Assembly: GCF_037975245.1 (NCBI RefSeq)
Contig: NC_092579.1
Location: forward strand, 10,747,678-10,811,677
Direction of reading: 5' to 3'
Length of the DNA: 64,000 nucleotides
DNA from: Apostichopus japonicus
Taxonomy: Eukaryota > Echinodermata > Holothuroidea > Aspidochirotida > Stichopodidae
The notes under the pieces were generated by a model. The model saw nothing but the letters and a program-made list of their open reading frames with translations. It was not told the DNA's origin and ran no database searches. Of the stretch, positions 34,401-45,896 are shown piece after piece (position 1 is the stretch's first letter; each line of letters starts with the position of its first letter). The translations under genes and the position numbers were made by a program.

Positions 34401-36937
34401 TCCGATGTTCGGTTTTTCATTTTTAATAGGTAATGACAATGAAGCCAATGCCATCATTAGGTCATATAAATGAGCTTCAGTGTCACAATTCAAATGTCAT
34501 ATCTGCAGTAAGATGCTCTCTTTGCAGTCATATCTTTGATCAATGACAGTTCTGATAAGAGTGGTCAATCCAGGATCCTCAGGCCACACTCTGTCTGTCG
34601 CTACACCCTATGTGGTGTACAAGGCTTTTAATTTAAAAAAAAATATATATATATATGATATGACTTTTTGAATCTCCTGAAGCCTTAACTTTATGAATTG
34701 GTTAAAATTGGTAATATTTCCACTTTTTGAGAACCAAATGACTGATTTATGTCAATGCAAAGTGATCATACTGCTAAACAACTTATACAAAGTTACATAA
34801 CCGTTTTAGAGTATTTTAGAATTATAAATTTTCAGCATTTTTGACCAACGATATAGAAAGATGAACCTCAATGTAAATCTAGAATGTCAAAAGATTCACA
34901 GTAACTCATTACGTGGAGTTTGGGATATGTATGGGCTCGACTAACCATATATGTACCATGGGTACCATTTTCATGTTTGAAGGACCCCAAACAATACTGC
35001 TGACTTATTTGCTTGTTGATTGGTTGATTACCTGCATGGTCCAATATTAAACACTTTTCATTTGAAAACATATGACTTTACCAATCCGGCCATTTCTTTT
35101 TTTAACAATTTAGCATCCTGACTAACTTGTTCCTTCCTTTTTTAGACTGTTTTGTTATTCTCTAACCAACCTTCCTTATGATAAGATTTCTTAAATGTAA
35201 GAATATAAGTTTCATAATTTTGCAACTTAACGTAATACTGGTTATATTTGGAACTTTCCATCTCATGACATACAATTACATTAAAAATTTGATATTTAAT
35301 TTAATGTCTTTCTTTTGCCTTGGTTTCATTCTGTTTGACAGGGATTTGGTAACATTCTCAACCTGGTGCCACTGGCAGAGAGCGTGGTGAAGCTGAACGC
35401 TGTGTGTATGACTTGCTATGGTGAGGCGTCCTACACGAAGAGACTTGGTTATGAAACAGAGGTGAGTGACACTGTCACAATATAAAAATCAATGACCAGC
35501 CACTTGGGCTATTTAAATTACTTCAAGAAAGGGACCAGTGTTAAGAAGAATCCAGATTTTTGAAAGTGATCTCTTTCCCTTAAGTCTGGATAGCATTATG
35601 AAAATATTAAGGATCAAAGATCAGAGAAATGAAATGAAAGTACAAGAAATGTTAGTATGCTATTTTGAATTAAATAAACAAGGTTGATGGACCACATCAT
35701 GTGGTTCAAGTTCAAATCCATTTGCACAATTTAGATTTCTAGTTGTATGTCAAATTTGTAATAAGACCTTTGATTCTATAAATGGCCAAAAGGCTGGTCT
35801 CAGAATGCCACTAAAGTTATTTATAAGCTACGGAATGGGTTGGTATATATAAAGTACATTATTTAAAGTACAAGAAATGTTAGTATGCTATTTTGAATTA
35901 AATAAACAAGGTTGATGGACCACATCATGTGGTTCAAGTTCAAATCCATTTGCACAATTTAGATTTCTAGTTGTATGTCAAATTTGTAATAAGACCTTTG
36001 ATTCTATAAATGGCCAAAAGGCTGGTCTCAGAATGCCACTAAAGTTATTTATAAGCTACGGAATGGGTTGGTATATATAAAGTACATTTCTTGTACTTTA
36101 AAAAATGGTGCATAATTTTTAATTTCATCCTTCAGAAATGATTTTAGTGGTTACTAAATTTTCAGTGTGTACATTACTTAACTTTTCAAAAAAATTAAAT
36201 GAAACTGTTTAATAAAATTATTGTGGTGGTTACTAAAACCTTTTAGTGGTTACTAAGTGACCCCTCTGACATTCAAATTTAAAGTCATTGTTGCCAGAAG
36301 GCAAAATCATAATCTTTCATTTCTCTGATCTTTGATCCTTAATATTTTCATAATGCTATCCAGACTTAAGGGAAAGAGATCACTCTCAAAAATCTGGATT
36401 CTTCTTTTTTTTTGGGGGGGGGGGGGGTAGTTAACAGTTGTGGTATAGCTTTTTCTTAAAAGAATTTTCTATTTTACAATTGAAAGGTTATTTTCAATAA
36501 AATTAGAGCATTATTATCCCAATCTGATATTGATGAAAATATAAATTTATATTTCAAAGCTTGAAAGCAATATATAGTTTTGTCCAAAATTCACTTGTGA
36601 CAAAATGTCAATGTTTTTGTCCCCCTTTGAGTTTTACCATCCAACACTTTACTTCACAATATACAAAAAGGTTATGGAGTTAACAAAATTATTTCACTAT
36701 TTTTGGGTTCATATCATTTATTAATTTGTTTAGCTGGAAGTGATTGGTGGAGCAGACAAATACATGGCAGCTTGCAGGAAGTGTTACAAACTCAGCCCAT
36801 CTAAGATCATGGCAGTATTAGAGACACCAGTAACCGAGGAAACCCAGATCAAAGCTAAGGGTGTAGGGAGGAAGCTATTTACAAATAGTCAAAGTAGCTG
36901 CGGAGAGGATGAAATGATGTCTGAACCATCTCAGTGA
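28426..36937 (+). CDS. TK1: thymidine kinase, cytosolic (TK1), seven exons
   Basis: It phosphorylates thymidine with ATP to dTMP in the salvage pathway, in the cytosol. Exons are 28426-28497, 29513-29544, 30647-30760, 32467-32560, 33268-33357, 35342-35461 and 36734-36937. All have AG/GT sites and they join to an unbroken 241 residues, close to the 234 of the human enzyme. Visible motifs: P-loop GPMFSGKT (28-35), DEGQF with catalytic Glu101, AALDGTFQR (125-133), [11 protein letters not shown] (142-152), zinc Cys pairs C156/C159 and C188/C191, and GGADKY (179-184). The Ser-Pro at 12-13 matches the mitotic phosphorylation site of vertebrate TK1. I see no KEN degron in the C-terminal tail, unlike vertebrates. 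The start is the first ATG in frame and precedes the conserved RGQ motif. Introns 2, 3 and 6 hold mobile elements. It looks intact. Confidence 0.96.
28510..28517 (+). promoter_or_regulatory. second E2F-like site in TK1 intron 1
   Basis: CGCGGGAA recurs 12 nt after the exon 1 donor, identical to the site at 28293-28300. The pair brackets exon 1. Function is inferred. Confidence 0.35.
28680..28925. repeat. TAGGCCTA-type palindromic words in TK1 intron 1
   Basis: TAGGCCTA, GGCCTAGGCC and close variants occur at about 28674-28690, 28714-28728, 28825-28833, 28860-28885 and 28909-28922. Similar words occur near 13072-13086. They look like a recurrent short sequence preference in this genome. Confidence 0.5.
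29855..30133. mobile_element. MITE-like element in TK1 intron 2
   Basis: AGTATTGCGAAGTTCGGAC at the left is mirrored at the right by GTTCCGAACTTCGCAATACT. Further GAAGTTCGGACAC copies lie at 29659-29671 on the plus strand and 30096-30108 inverted. The unit may therefore extend left to about 29650 as a nested or duplicated copy. No ORF. Confidence 0.65.
31064..31423. mobile_element. TTAA-flanked MITE, copy 2, in TK1 intron 3
   Basis: TTAA at 31064-31067 and 31420-31423 bounds a segment matching 8402-8775 over its length, including AATGCCGGTAATCTGACC and ACATCTCAGGTCC. Inverted ends AGGGTGTGAAGACTTGC and AGGCATTGAAGACTCGC are visible. This is piggyBac-like by target site only. Confidence 0.75.
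34317..34350. repeat. perfect 15-bp hairpin in TK1 intron 5
   Basis: TCTGCATCATATCAT and its exact complement flank the loop TATG. It is too short for a pre-miRNA on its own. It may be the core of a small fold-back element. Confidence 0.6.
35543..36406. mobile_element. long-TIR element in TK1 intron 6 with internal duplication
   Basis: About 95 bp at 35543-35638 (AAGAAGAATCCAGATTTTTG...) recur inverted at 36311-36406 with very few differences. Inside, a 228-bp unit is repeated in tandem (35638-35865 and 35866-36093) with no difference that I could find. No ORF of note is present. The long nearly identical TIRs and identical tandem units point to recent origin. Confidence 0.85.
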
Positions 36938-37199
36938 GGTAGTCCATGTTATACTTATCCTAGCCCCCCACCCCTTACTGCCACCCCCCATCTGTACCTC
37001 ATGTTTTGCCACATAAAGGTAGATAAAAAAAATGCCAAAAACAAGCCCACGTTTTAGTAAGGATTTACATGATGGAAGGGTATTCTCTGTACATAGATAA
37101 CGTGCATATCTCCATGAAGGTAGTACAGTACCAACAGTTCTGACCATTGTACATTTAAAGCTCTATCTATATTGCTCAGAATCAGAACACTTTGCTATG
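36938..37199 (+). other. probable TK1 3' UTR start
   Basis: The sequence after the TK1 stop is ordinary and contains C-rich runs at 36964-36990. I found no canonical AATAAA close to the stop, so the 3' end cannot be placed. It may run into the tandem array that follows. Confidence 0.4.
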
Positions 37200-38135
37200 C
37201 TTCATGCTGATGTCCAGATGAGATCTATGCCAGTGGTAAGATGGGACTCATTCAGTCATAATTTGAGACTCGCTCAATTTCATTTCATTGTACCATGAGA
37301 CTCAATCAGTCTAGAAATGAGATGGTTCAGTTTCAATTTGAAACTCACTCACTGTCATTGCGAGACTCATTTCAGTCTTTGACATTTATGCCACTTTTCA
37401 ATGAGACTCATTAAGTCTTGAAATGAGATCAGCCAGTCTGATATGTGAGACTTGTTCATTCTCGTTAATAGTCATTGTGAGTTTTTTCATTCTCTGGGGT
37501 TGATTCCATGTTGCCATGAGACGTACAGACTTAAAACTCAAGACTCGTTCAGTATCAATTTGAGACTCAGTCATTCTGAACGTGAGACTCGTTCAATTTC
37601 TGATATTCATTCCACTTTACAGTGAGACTCAGTCATTGTCTTTAAATGAGACAATACAGTCTCAGCAAGAGACCCACTAGTTTCATTGTGAGACACATTT
37701 TAATAGTCTCTGAGGTTTGTTCCATTTTACTATGAGACTCAATCTTATACTGAGACCTAACACGAGACTCAATTCAGTCTCAATGTGAGAGTTGCTCATT
37801 GTTATCACTGTGAGACTGGTTCATTCGCTGGGCTTCATTCCATTTTACCATGAGATTAATTTAGACTTAAAAATAAGTCTTCATTTGAAATCCACTAATT
37901 GCACTTATTCCCTGAGGTTCATTCCTCTTTTTCGTGAGTCTTAGTCAGTCTGAAACTGAGATTGGGTCAGTCTCAACCTGAGACTCGGTCAGTCTGAAAC
38001 TGAGACTCAGTCAGGTTAAAACTGAACTCGGTCAGTCTGAAACTGAAACTCGGTCAGTCTAAAACTGAGTCTCGGTCAGTCTATAACTGAGACTCGATCA
38101 GTCTATAACTGAGACTCGGTCAGCCTCAATTTGAG
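37200..38135. repeat. degenerate GAGACTC-type tandem array
   Basis: The words GAGACTC, GTCAGTCT and CTGAAACTGAGACT recur many times. Spacing is irregular (about 35-60 bp) at the left and about 21-24 bp at the right (37960-38130), where units are best preserved. The gradient suggests recent expansion at the right end. It probably lies in or just after the TK1 3' UTR. Confidence 0.8.
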
Positions 38136-38940
38136 GCTCCTATGGGATTATAGCAGAATAATACAGGTTATCTGTCTCTCTCGTACTTTTCGTCTGGAAC
38201 AATGGCATTGTGATATTTTAACCACATTAAAAATTGTATATCAGTTACAAATTTCTAATTCTGCGTAAATGAAGTGAATAACAATTTACAACACTGTGTT
38301 CTTTTTCTGCATTATGTCATATGTACAGTATGGTACCATTATATTCTGTATTAGGCTGTATTTTTGTCAGAGAATCTTATTTTTGACTTCTTCATATACT
38401 TTGTATCAGTCTACAAACATAGCTGAAGTTGGCAGTGCAACATACCTCATTATTTTATTAACCATTCCTCTTGCTAGGGATTTGTTATCTAGATATTGAA
38501 CAATTTGTGGTGGTGCTAACTGCTAAATCAATTTTTTTATTGAAATTTTTATATATGATATATATAAAAATTTATTTGATTAATGACAATCTGAATAATC
38601 TTGTAAACCAATTTTATTTTTTGTCATTTTATTTATGTCCAGTGTTACATGTAAGCCCAATGTACAAGCCATGCAGTCCGATACTGGGTTGCTTGTCACT
38701 GTAGTGTACAGATCTGAATATGATATCATAATTACTTGAATTTCTGTAAGGTGATCATAAATCATGTGTAGAATAAGTCTGAACAGTGGTACGTTGGCAA
38801 GGTACCCCAAATATCCTGGTTCTGGTAGACCTGATGCTGTGTGGTAATGTTCACCTGATGCAACAGGCTGCATCATTTACCTGATGCAAAAGGCACTGAA
38901 CAACTGCTGCTCCAGACTGGGTCTGATGCTACTAATACTA
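38136..38940. other. non-coding stretch between two tandem arrays
   Basis: Small frames only. CCTGATGC/ACCTGATGCAA words at 38820-38935 are related to the following satellite and look like its degenerate left flank. Confidence 0.4.
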
Positions 38941-40432
38941 CTGTCTAAGATACTGAACTTCTGATACGTCTGATACCACTGTCTAAGATACTGAACTTCT
39001 GATACGTCTGATACCACTGTCTAAGATTCTGAACTACTGATACCACTGTTTAAGATACTGAACTTCTGATACGTCTGATACTACTGTCTAAGATACTGAA
39101 CTTCTGATACGTCTGTTACCACTAAGATACTGAACTTCTGATACGTCTGATACCACTGTCTAAGATACTGAACTTCTGATACGTCTGATACCACTGTCTA
39201 AGATACTGAACTTCTGATACATCTGTTACCACTAAGATACTGAACTTCTGATACGTCTGATACCACTGTCTAAGATACTGAACTTCTGATACGTCTGATA
39301 CCACTGTCTAAGATTCTGAACTACTGATACCACTGTTTAAGATACTGAACTTCTGATACGTCTGATACTACTGTCTAAGATACTGAACTTCTGATACGTC
39401 TGTTACCACTAAGATACTGAACTTCTGATACGTCTGATACCACTGTCTAAGATACTGAACTTCCGATACGTCTGATACTACTGTCTAAGATACTGAACTT
39501 CTGATACGTCTGATACCACTGTCTAAGATACTGAACTTCTGATAAGTCTGATACCAATGTCTAAGATACTGAACTTCTGATACGTCTGATACCACTGTCT
39601 AAGATTCTGAACTACTGATACCACTGTCTAAGATACTGAACTTCTGATAAGTCTGATACCAATGTCTAAGATACTGAACTTCTGATACGTCTGATACCAC
39701 TGTCTAAGATACTGCACTTCTGATACGTCTGATACCACTAAGATACTGAACTTCTGATAAGTCTGATACCAATGTCTAAGATACTGAACTTCTGATACGT
39801 CTGATACCACTGTCTAAGATACTGCACTTCTGATACGTCTGTTACCACTGTCTAAGATACTGAACTTCTGATACGTCTGTTACCACTAAGATACTGAACT
39901 TCTGATAAGTCTGATACTACTGTCTAAGATACTGAACTTCTGATACGTCTGTTACCACTAAGATACTGAACTTCTGATAAGTCTGATACCACTGTCTAAG
40001 ATACTGCACTTCTGATACGTCTGATACCACTGTCTAAGATACTGCACTTCTGATACATCTGATACCAATGTCTAAGATACTGAACTTCTGATACGTCTGA
40101 TACCACTGTTTAAGATACTGAACTTCTGATATGTCTGATACCACTGTCTAAGATACTGCACTTCTGATACGTCTGATACCACTAAGATACTGAACTTCTG
40201 ATAAGTCTGATACCAATGTCTAAGATACTGAACTTCTGATACGTCTGATACCACTGTCTAAGATACTGCACTTCTGATACGTCTGTTACCACTAAGATAC
40301 TGAACTTCTGATAAGTCTGATACCAATGTCTAAGATACTGAACTTCTGATAAGTCTGATACCAATGTCTAAGATACTGAACTTCTGATACGTCTGATACT
40401 ACTGTCTAAGATACTGCACTTCTGATACATTA
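38941..40432. repeat. 38-bp minisatellite, about 40 copies
   Basis: The unit consists of CTAAGATACTGAACTTCTGA followed by TACGTCTGATACCACTGT. A 34-bp variant lacks TGTC, and point variants (AACTACTG, TGCACTTC, GATAAGTC, ATACATC) recur in blocks, showing higher-order duplication. The unit itself has CTGATAC subrepeats. Minus-strand frames of about 60 codons repeating YQTYQKFSIL are by-products and not genes. Confidence 0.95.
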
Positions 40433-43400
40433 GGTGATCTGCACATCACGCCTCATACTCTTCCCTGATGCCCTTGTACTGTACACAACTCATGTCCCAA
40501 GTACTTACAAGTAACCTCACTCCTCGCTTACCTGTCTCCCCACACCAATTCTACCATGCCTATAATGTCTTTGGTAAACCTTTAACACTGTGCACCCTTA
40601 ATGACTGGCTCCCTGGACATTGCCCTTCTCATTCTACCATTTTATGTGCCTTCATGCATTTTTTTTGATCGGATTAATTCCTTCGGCTTTCGTCCTTACG
40701 GTAGCGGAAGTTTCAGGATTTTTTCTTCCATCTGATTATATATATCTTAGACGTCCTTTCCAGCCTGATATGTCTTAGGTACTGTGCACCTGATATCCCT
40801 AGTACTGCACACCTAATGCCCCAAGTACTACTGGACACTTCTATTTGCTTGGTACCATGGTACACCTCATGTCCCAGTTACTGGACACCACTAGTCCCAT
40901 TATAAGTGTCTTGACTACCTGATGACATATTGTTACTTTTCATATTAATTTGTGAGTAATGCTATCCATCTTCAGTGAATTTGTTTTAAAACAAAAGTCA
41001 CTTCTTTTGCTAATGGTTGTTTTGTTTTTCTTTCTATTCAGAGCGGGAATTAAATAACTTATGACCTTTCAAGGTTTGCTCTGTCCAACCAAAATATGTG
41101 TTGTTTTCTTGAGAAGCATATGTATGGAATATTGAAAACTTATATTGGCATTAAATCCCTTGCTAAAAAGGAAAATATTATTTTTTGTTTTCAAAAATAT
41201 GTACATTTCCCTCATTTCATATTACAAATTGTTTGGTTATGATGGTGCATACTTAACTTTATAATGCACAAAATCTTCGAAAAGAACTTGAAAGGAGTTT
41301 CCTCCTAGGCCTATTCTTTTTCTCTTGCTTTTCATGTAATAAACATTATGTATTTAGTCTAACCAATGTTATGAATTCTAATTTCTACTTGTTAAGATTT
41401 CACTATTGACTTATAGTTTTTTTTTTCATCATAGGCGAAGCTAGTCATAGCAAAGTTATTGTGGAGGGTCGTTTATCCTCAGAACATTTCTGTTAATAAT
41501 TTTAGCAAATATTTACAGCTTCCATATTCATGGTCTGCATATTCAAGTTACATGATGGTGTTCATCCATGTTTGCTAACTAGCAAAAAAATAGTATTTTA
41601 AATGAGCTACCAAACTGCACTCTGGGAAAAAATTCTCAATTAATGTCAGCATTATTTTGTCACTTTTGAAGAGTTGTTATTTGGTCTTGAAGTCAGGAAT
41701 GTGAATAACCTGAAATATGAAATAATTTGAAGGATTTTAATGAACCTTTTACAGTATTCTTAAGATTTTGAAAATGTTAAGAATGATAGAAAGTTCTCAA
41801 ATATTTGAATAAACATAATTGTGGATATTTTATATAATAAAAAAGTTGACTTCCATATACTACCTATTCTATTGAACTGGCATCAATGTTGTATTTCCAA
41901 AAGAAATTAAAATTATCACGTATATGAAGTATGAGTGTATGACAACATTCCATATTGACTAACACTTTAAATCTTAAAATGACTGTTATACTCAGGAATG
42001 TGTTACCTACTTTTTATCAATTTTTTTCTTTTTCAATTCTCGTGTCTTTAACTATAAACATTTTTTTTTTATCCTTATAACATTGACACATTTTTTAGTA
42101 CAAATTATTCAATAGATTTGTTCTTTATAGACAATTTCTTGCTGTTTTGTTTCCTCTCTCTCTATCTTTATTATCCTCTTTCATCGGTATGCATCGGTTA
42201 TTACATCGCATGCCAATAACATACAATCGTTTGACGTGTTATTACCCTTCCATATTGGTTAGAATTATTGGTGAAGTCTTTACAATAATAATGATAATAA
42301 TAATATCAGGTTAACCATTGAAAAACACATTGCAAATTATTTTTCTTTCAGTAGGTGCCCGAAAAATTCTCAGCATATATTGCCCGAATTTTCACAAACA
42401 TTTTTGGTTGGGGGCTGCAGCCCCCCCCAGGACCCCCCTCCGCCTCCTACGCCTATGGTGCCATTATGCATATTCAATTTGCCCAAAAAATCCTAATGCA
42501 TTTCAAAAAATGCATTGCTATATTACATTGTGACTTTGTAATAAGCAGAAGCCATTTAAAGCCTACTATGAATAATGAGTGTAGTTTTAATATCCCATAA
42601 CCTACCCCATCCTTTCGTATTTTGACATAGTTCATTTGTTATCATGCATGTATCGATCGCGTGTGCAGGGACTTGGACTTTATAATGATTTCACCTCATT
42701 TTGTCTCGAAAGAAAACTTGTTCCTTCTTTCCCAATTTGCACATATTGCAGTGCTAGTATGCATTTTTTTCCTTGAAGGGGGGGGGGGGGGGGGCGTTGA
42801 TGGAATGATGTGTATACGCAAATAAGATAATACAATAAGAGTTATAAATGATACTAAATATCAGGCTGCAGCAGTCCAATCGAATTTCTGCAAAGTGCCC
42901 TTCGACGTCGGTGCCCCCCAGATTAAAAGTGCTTCCGCCGCCCTTGCCTTAGGGACCCCAGAGAAGTGGAAGCCGACCGCTCATAAGGGAAGGGTCTGGG
43001 CTCTTCCAGCAACAACAACAGCAAAACTTCAGACGCCGAATGGTGTTTTCCGAGGCATATTTAGACAACAAAGAAAGTTAATGCTTATTCTAAATGCAAG
43101 GTTTTGCTAATAACTATATTTTGAAGAGTTCTGAAGCAATACGACTCTGGATAGAGTACCGGTATAGCGCCATCCCTTTTATGTGCCCATGTAGTCCAAA
43201 GTGCTTTGCTGTTGTCATACTAACATATTATTGACTATAAGTTGACATTCACAATGCGTCGTTATAACGCCAGAATAAAACGGACGTTCAAGAAAAAAGA
43301 AATAGTCGGCCATTCAAAACAACTTATGTAGAACGATGACGTTAATACAGTAACTACTAAAAGACATGTTTTCTTAAAAGAAATCATTTGATCTCCTTTT

Positions 43401-43866
43401 TGTTGTTTCGTATAATGTACACGTTTATTAATTAAAGTAATTATGCGGTCCATATTTCAACCATAATTATTGACAACTGAATGATATTTCAAAAACAGCC
43501 CTGAGAACAACAAACAAGTATCACATCAGTCAGATATGTTACCCAATAAAAATGAACCTTTCGGAGAAATCCGCCGTATATGTATAGGCCTATACTGAAA
43601 AACAGGAGCACTCACATGTGACAGGCATATACAAAAGCCATGAAAGGACGAAACGTTAACAAATCTATAAAAGAAAAAACATCGAGCCAGAGAATCTATC
43701 GTACACAAACTGTTGATATTGAAGAAACGTCTCGACTAATGACAAAATGTCTATAACTATTGATACGCAGTTCTTATAGATCATTAAACGTCTTGTTTTA
43801 ACCTATACATTACCATGCATGTCCCTTGATGTTCATATAGTAATTTGTAATAAAGGTAATTCTCTC
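40433..43866. other. non-coding stretch
   Basis: No exon with splice partners. Seen: palindrome GGGGGCTGCAGCCCCC at 42410-42425 next to CGCCTCCTACGCCTATG, which looks like one end of a TIR element; a G-run at 42779-42795; a locally GC-rich segment at 42890-43040 whose open frame resembles nothing I know. Confidence 0.45.
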
Positions 43867-43869
43867 TAA

Positions 43870-43873
<4 letters not shown>

Positions 43874-43938
<65 letters not shown>
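43874..43938. repeat. AT microsatellite
   Basis: An uninterrupted run of more than thirty TA units. Confidence 0.95.
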
Positions 43939-43940
<2 letters not shown>

Positions 43941-44444
43941 TAGCCTGAATTGTTTACAAACCAATTTGGCACCTTTTTACAGAAAATTACCTCCATGCTG
44001 ATTTTCTGTCATGAAGTTGAATCCAGATTTGATTTATGTTTAGAAAATTCTTTTCACTAATATCCAAGACACATCAACTCAAGACCTAGCCTCAGATGGA
44101 TTCCTACTTCGTAATGGGTAATAAAATACAATACAGCCATAGGCCAACTTAAAACTGACATAAACAAGTAGGCCTACACACCACAGACTTACAGCGAAAT
44201 GCCCAAACAGCAATCAAGGCAATATGTTTGACAAGTCATTGACATTTTAAATCTAACTCAGTTTTGGTTTTAGGTTTAATCTAAATTTCTTCACAATGGC
44301 ATTAACGAGGACGAGTACAACGTTTCTACGTGTAGATGAATTTCACACGAACTCGCCATGATATGTTTATACATATATTAAAAACTGTTGTACAGTTATA
44401 TCACAGGTGGACTCTGAAGCGTCATATAACAGGACTCGCTATTT

Positions 44445-44997
44445 CATAGGCGCAGATCAGTCTTGGATAATGGTGGGGACTCGTGTCTGTTCTCTGATAC
44501 TATCTAGGCGGAGCGCGACGATGGGTTCGCCGTATCGTAGAAGATTTTTTTTGGCAAATATACCTCCGAGATCGCAGGAAATAAGACTTCGCAGACCCAA
44601 TGATGCTCCCAAACCTCCTTAAGTTTTAGATCTCATGGCTTAGAAAGTTAGTTTGGGGAAATACATGTGCGTCTGCAGAAAAAATCAGGGGACAAATAAT
44701 CCAATTAGACTTTTGTATACGATGGGTCTGTGTCCTTGGTCCTTCTGGGTCCTTCCCCAAAAAACAATTATAGACTGCCGCAAATGCGATTTCCGTCCTG
44801 AGGATAAATATAATAAAATGAGAACGCTGCATGTCATTTGCACAATGCTGGATCAAAATGCGCCAAAGTTCAATACAGGCGAATTTGAAATGCACCGTTT
44901 GAACCAGAAAATTTGGTGGCGACACGGTATATCATGTCCCTACCAATAAAAATGTGGTGGGACGCGTCCCGCTGTCCCACCAGGATCTGCGCCCATG
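44445..44997. mobile_element. hAT-like TIR element with perfect 8-bp target duplication
   Basis: CGCTATTT flanks the element at 44437-44444 and 44998-45005. TIRs are CATAGGCGCAGATC and CATGGGCGCAGATC. Subterminal GTGGGAC blocks repeat near both ends (44471-44480; 44957-44980). It encodes no transposase; the internal frames are short and unrelated to the superfamily. Confidence 0.85.
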
Positions 44998-45350
44998 CGC
45001 TATTTGATACGAGAAGCTATATTTACCATTTTATATATATTAAGAAAAAAAAAATTAGATCCATAGAGGGTTGATCCCTCATTGGTACGGGAAACTGCTA
45101 AGTTCAAATATCAGATTGGTATCACTTCCTCACTTACCTGTCTCTTCACAACAAGGCTGCACTCTTGCTCTACCATTTTAGTACCGTCCTCTACATTTTA
45201 AGCACATTCCAGTCTACCGCCCTCCTTATCATTGTACTATCCAGTGTCTGACTAGTAGGTTTTTTATCTTTTGGGAAAGTTGTTTTCGGACTCCATTGGC
45301 AAGGATCAAATAAAAGCCCCATTCCTGAGGATTGAGACGTACCTTTGTTA

Positions 45351-45896
45351 CAAAGGTGACCAGACGTCCCCGATTTTCGGGGACAGCCCCCGATTACAGT
45401 GTGCTGTCCCCGATGAACAAGTGTCCCCTAAAATGTCCCCGATTCGTCAAAATGTTCAGGAATTTCGGAAATATCCCACACAAAATTTAGTCAAGTGTGC
45501 AGTCGCAGAACGGAACTTATAACCAGTATTTCAGGCGGGCCAGTGTTAAGTGGAAACACTGTTAAAAATATGCTAGATCGATCTAGCCTAGAACTCTTTC
45601 GACCGTATAAATGGCAACTACGGCGACACAACGACACTTATAGTGTGAGCATCAGCAAATCACAAGCTCTCAAAGAACCAAGTAAAGTAAGTGGATTTCA
45701 TTTAAGAAAAAGCTACATTTTTGAAATAAATTTGATTTAAAAAGTGCTTAAAAGTATCACCATTTTACATCTAAGCACCTTAGGCACTTGAAAATTTTCC
45801 AAAGGAGGGGGACATCCCCTTCCCTTAAACCCCTCCCCCATATCAGTCACGCAATAAATGTCCCCGATTTCAGTCACGAAATTATGGTCACCTTAC
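45351..45896. mobile_element. TIR element with GTCCCCGAT subterminal repeats
   Basis: The ends are CAAAGGTGACCAGACG and, on the other strand, GTAAGGTGACCATAA. CCCCGAT recurs at least six times, clustered inside the two ends, often as CGATTTTCGGGG hairpins. No transposase. Flanking octamers agree poorly, so the target duplication is unclear. Confidence 0.65.

Noticed and set aside
38941-40432. Repeated minus-strand frames of about 60 codons with YQTYQKFSIL units
   Set aside because: They arise because the repeat unit lacks stops in one frame; variant units with 34 bp break the frame and no gene signals surround them.
42895-43110. GC-rich 71-codon frame
   Set aside because: No family resemblance or splice partner; composition suggests a repeat fragment.
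43620-43665. GGACGAAACGTTAAC, possible third hammerhead
   Set aside because: The CTGANGA core is missing (CCATGAAA instead) and no stem II partner is present.
45495-45740. 81-codon frame within the TIR element at 45351
   Set aside because: No resemblance to a transposase; it begins inside subterminal repeats.
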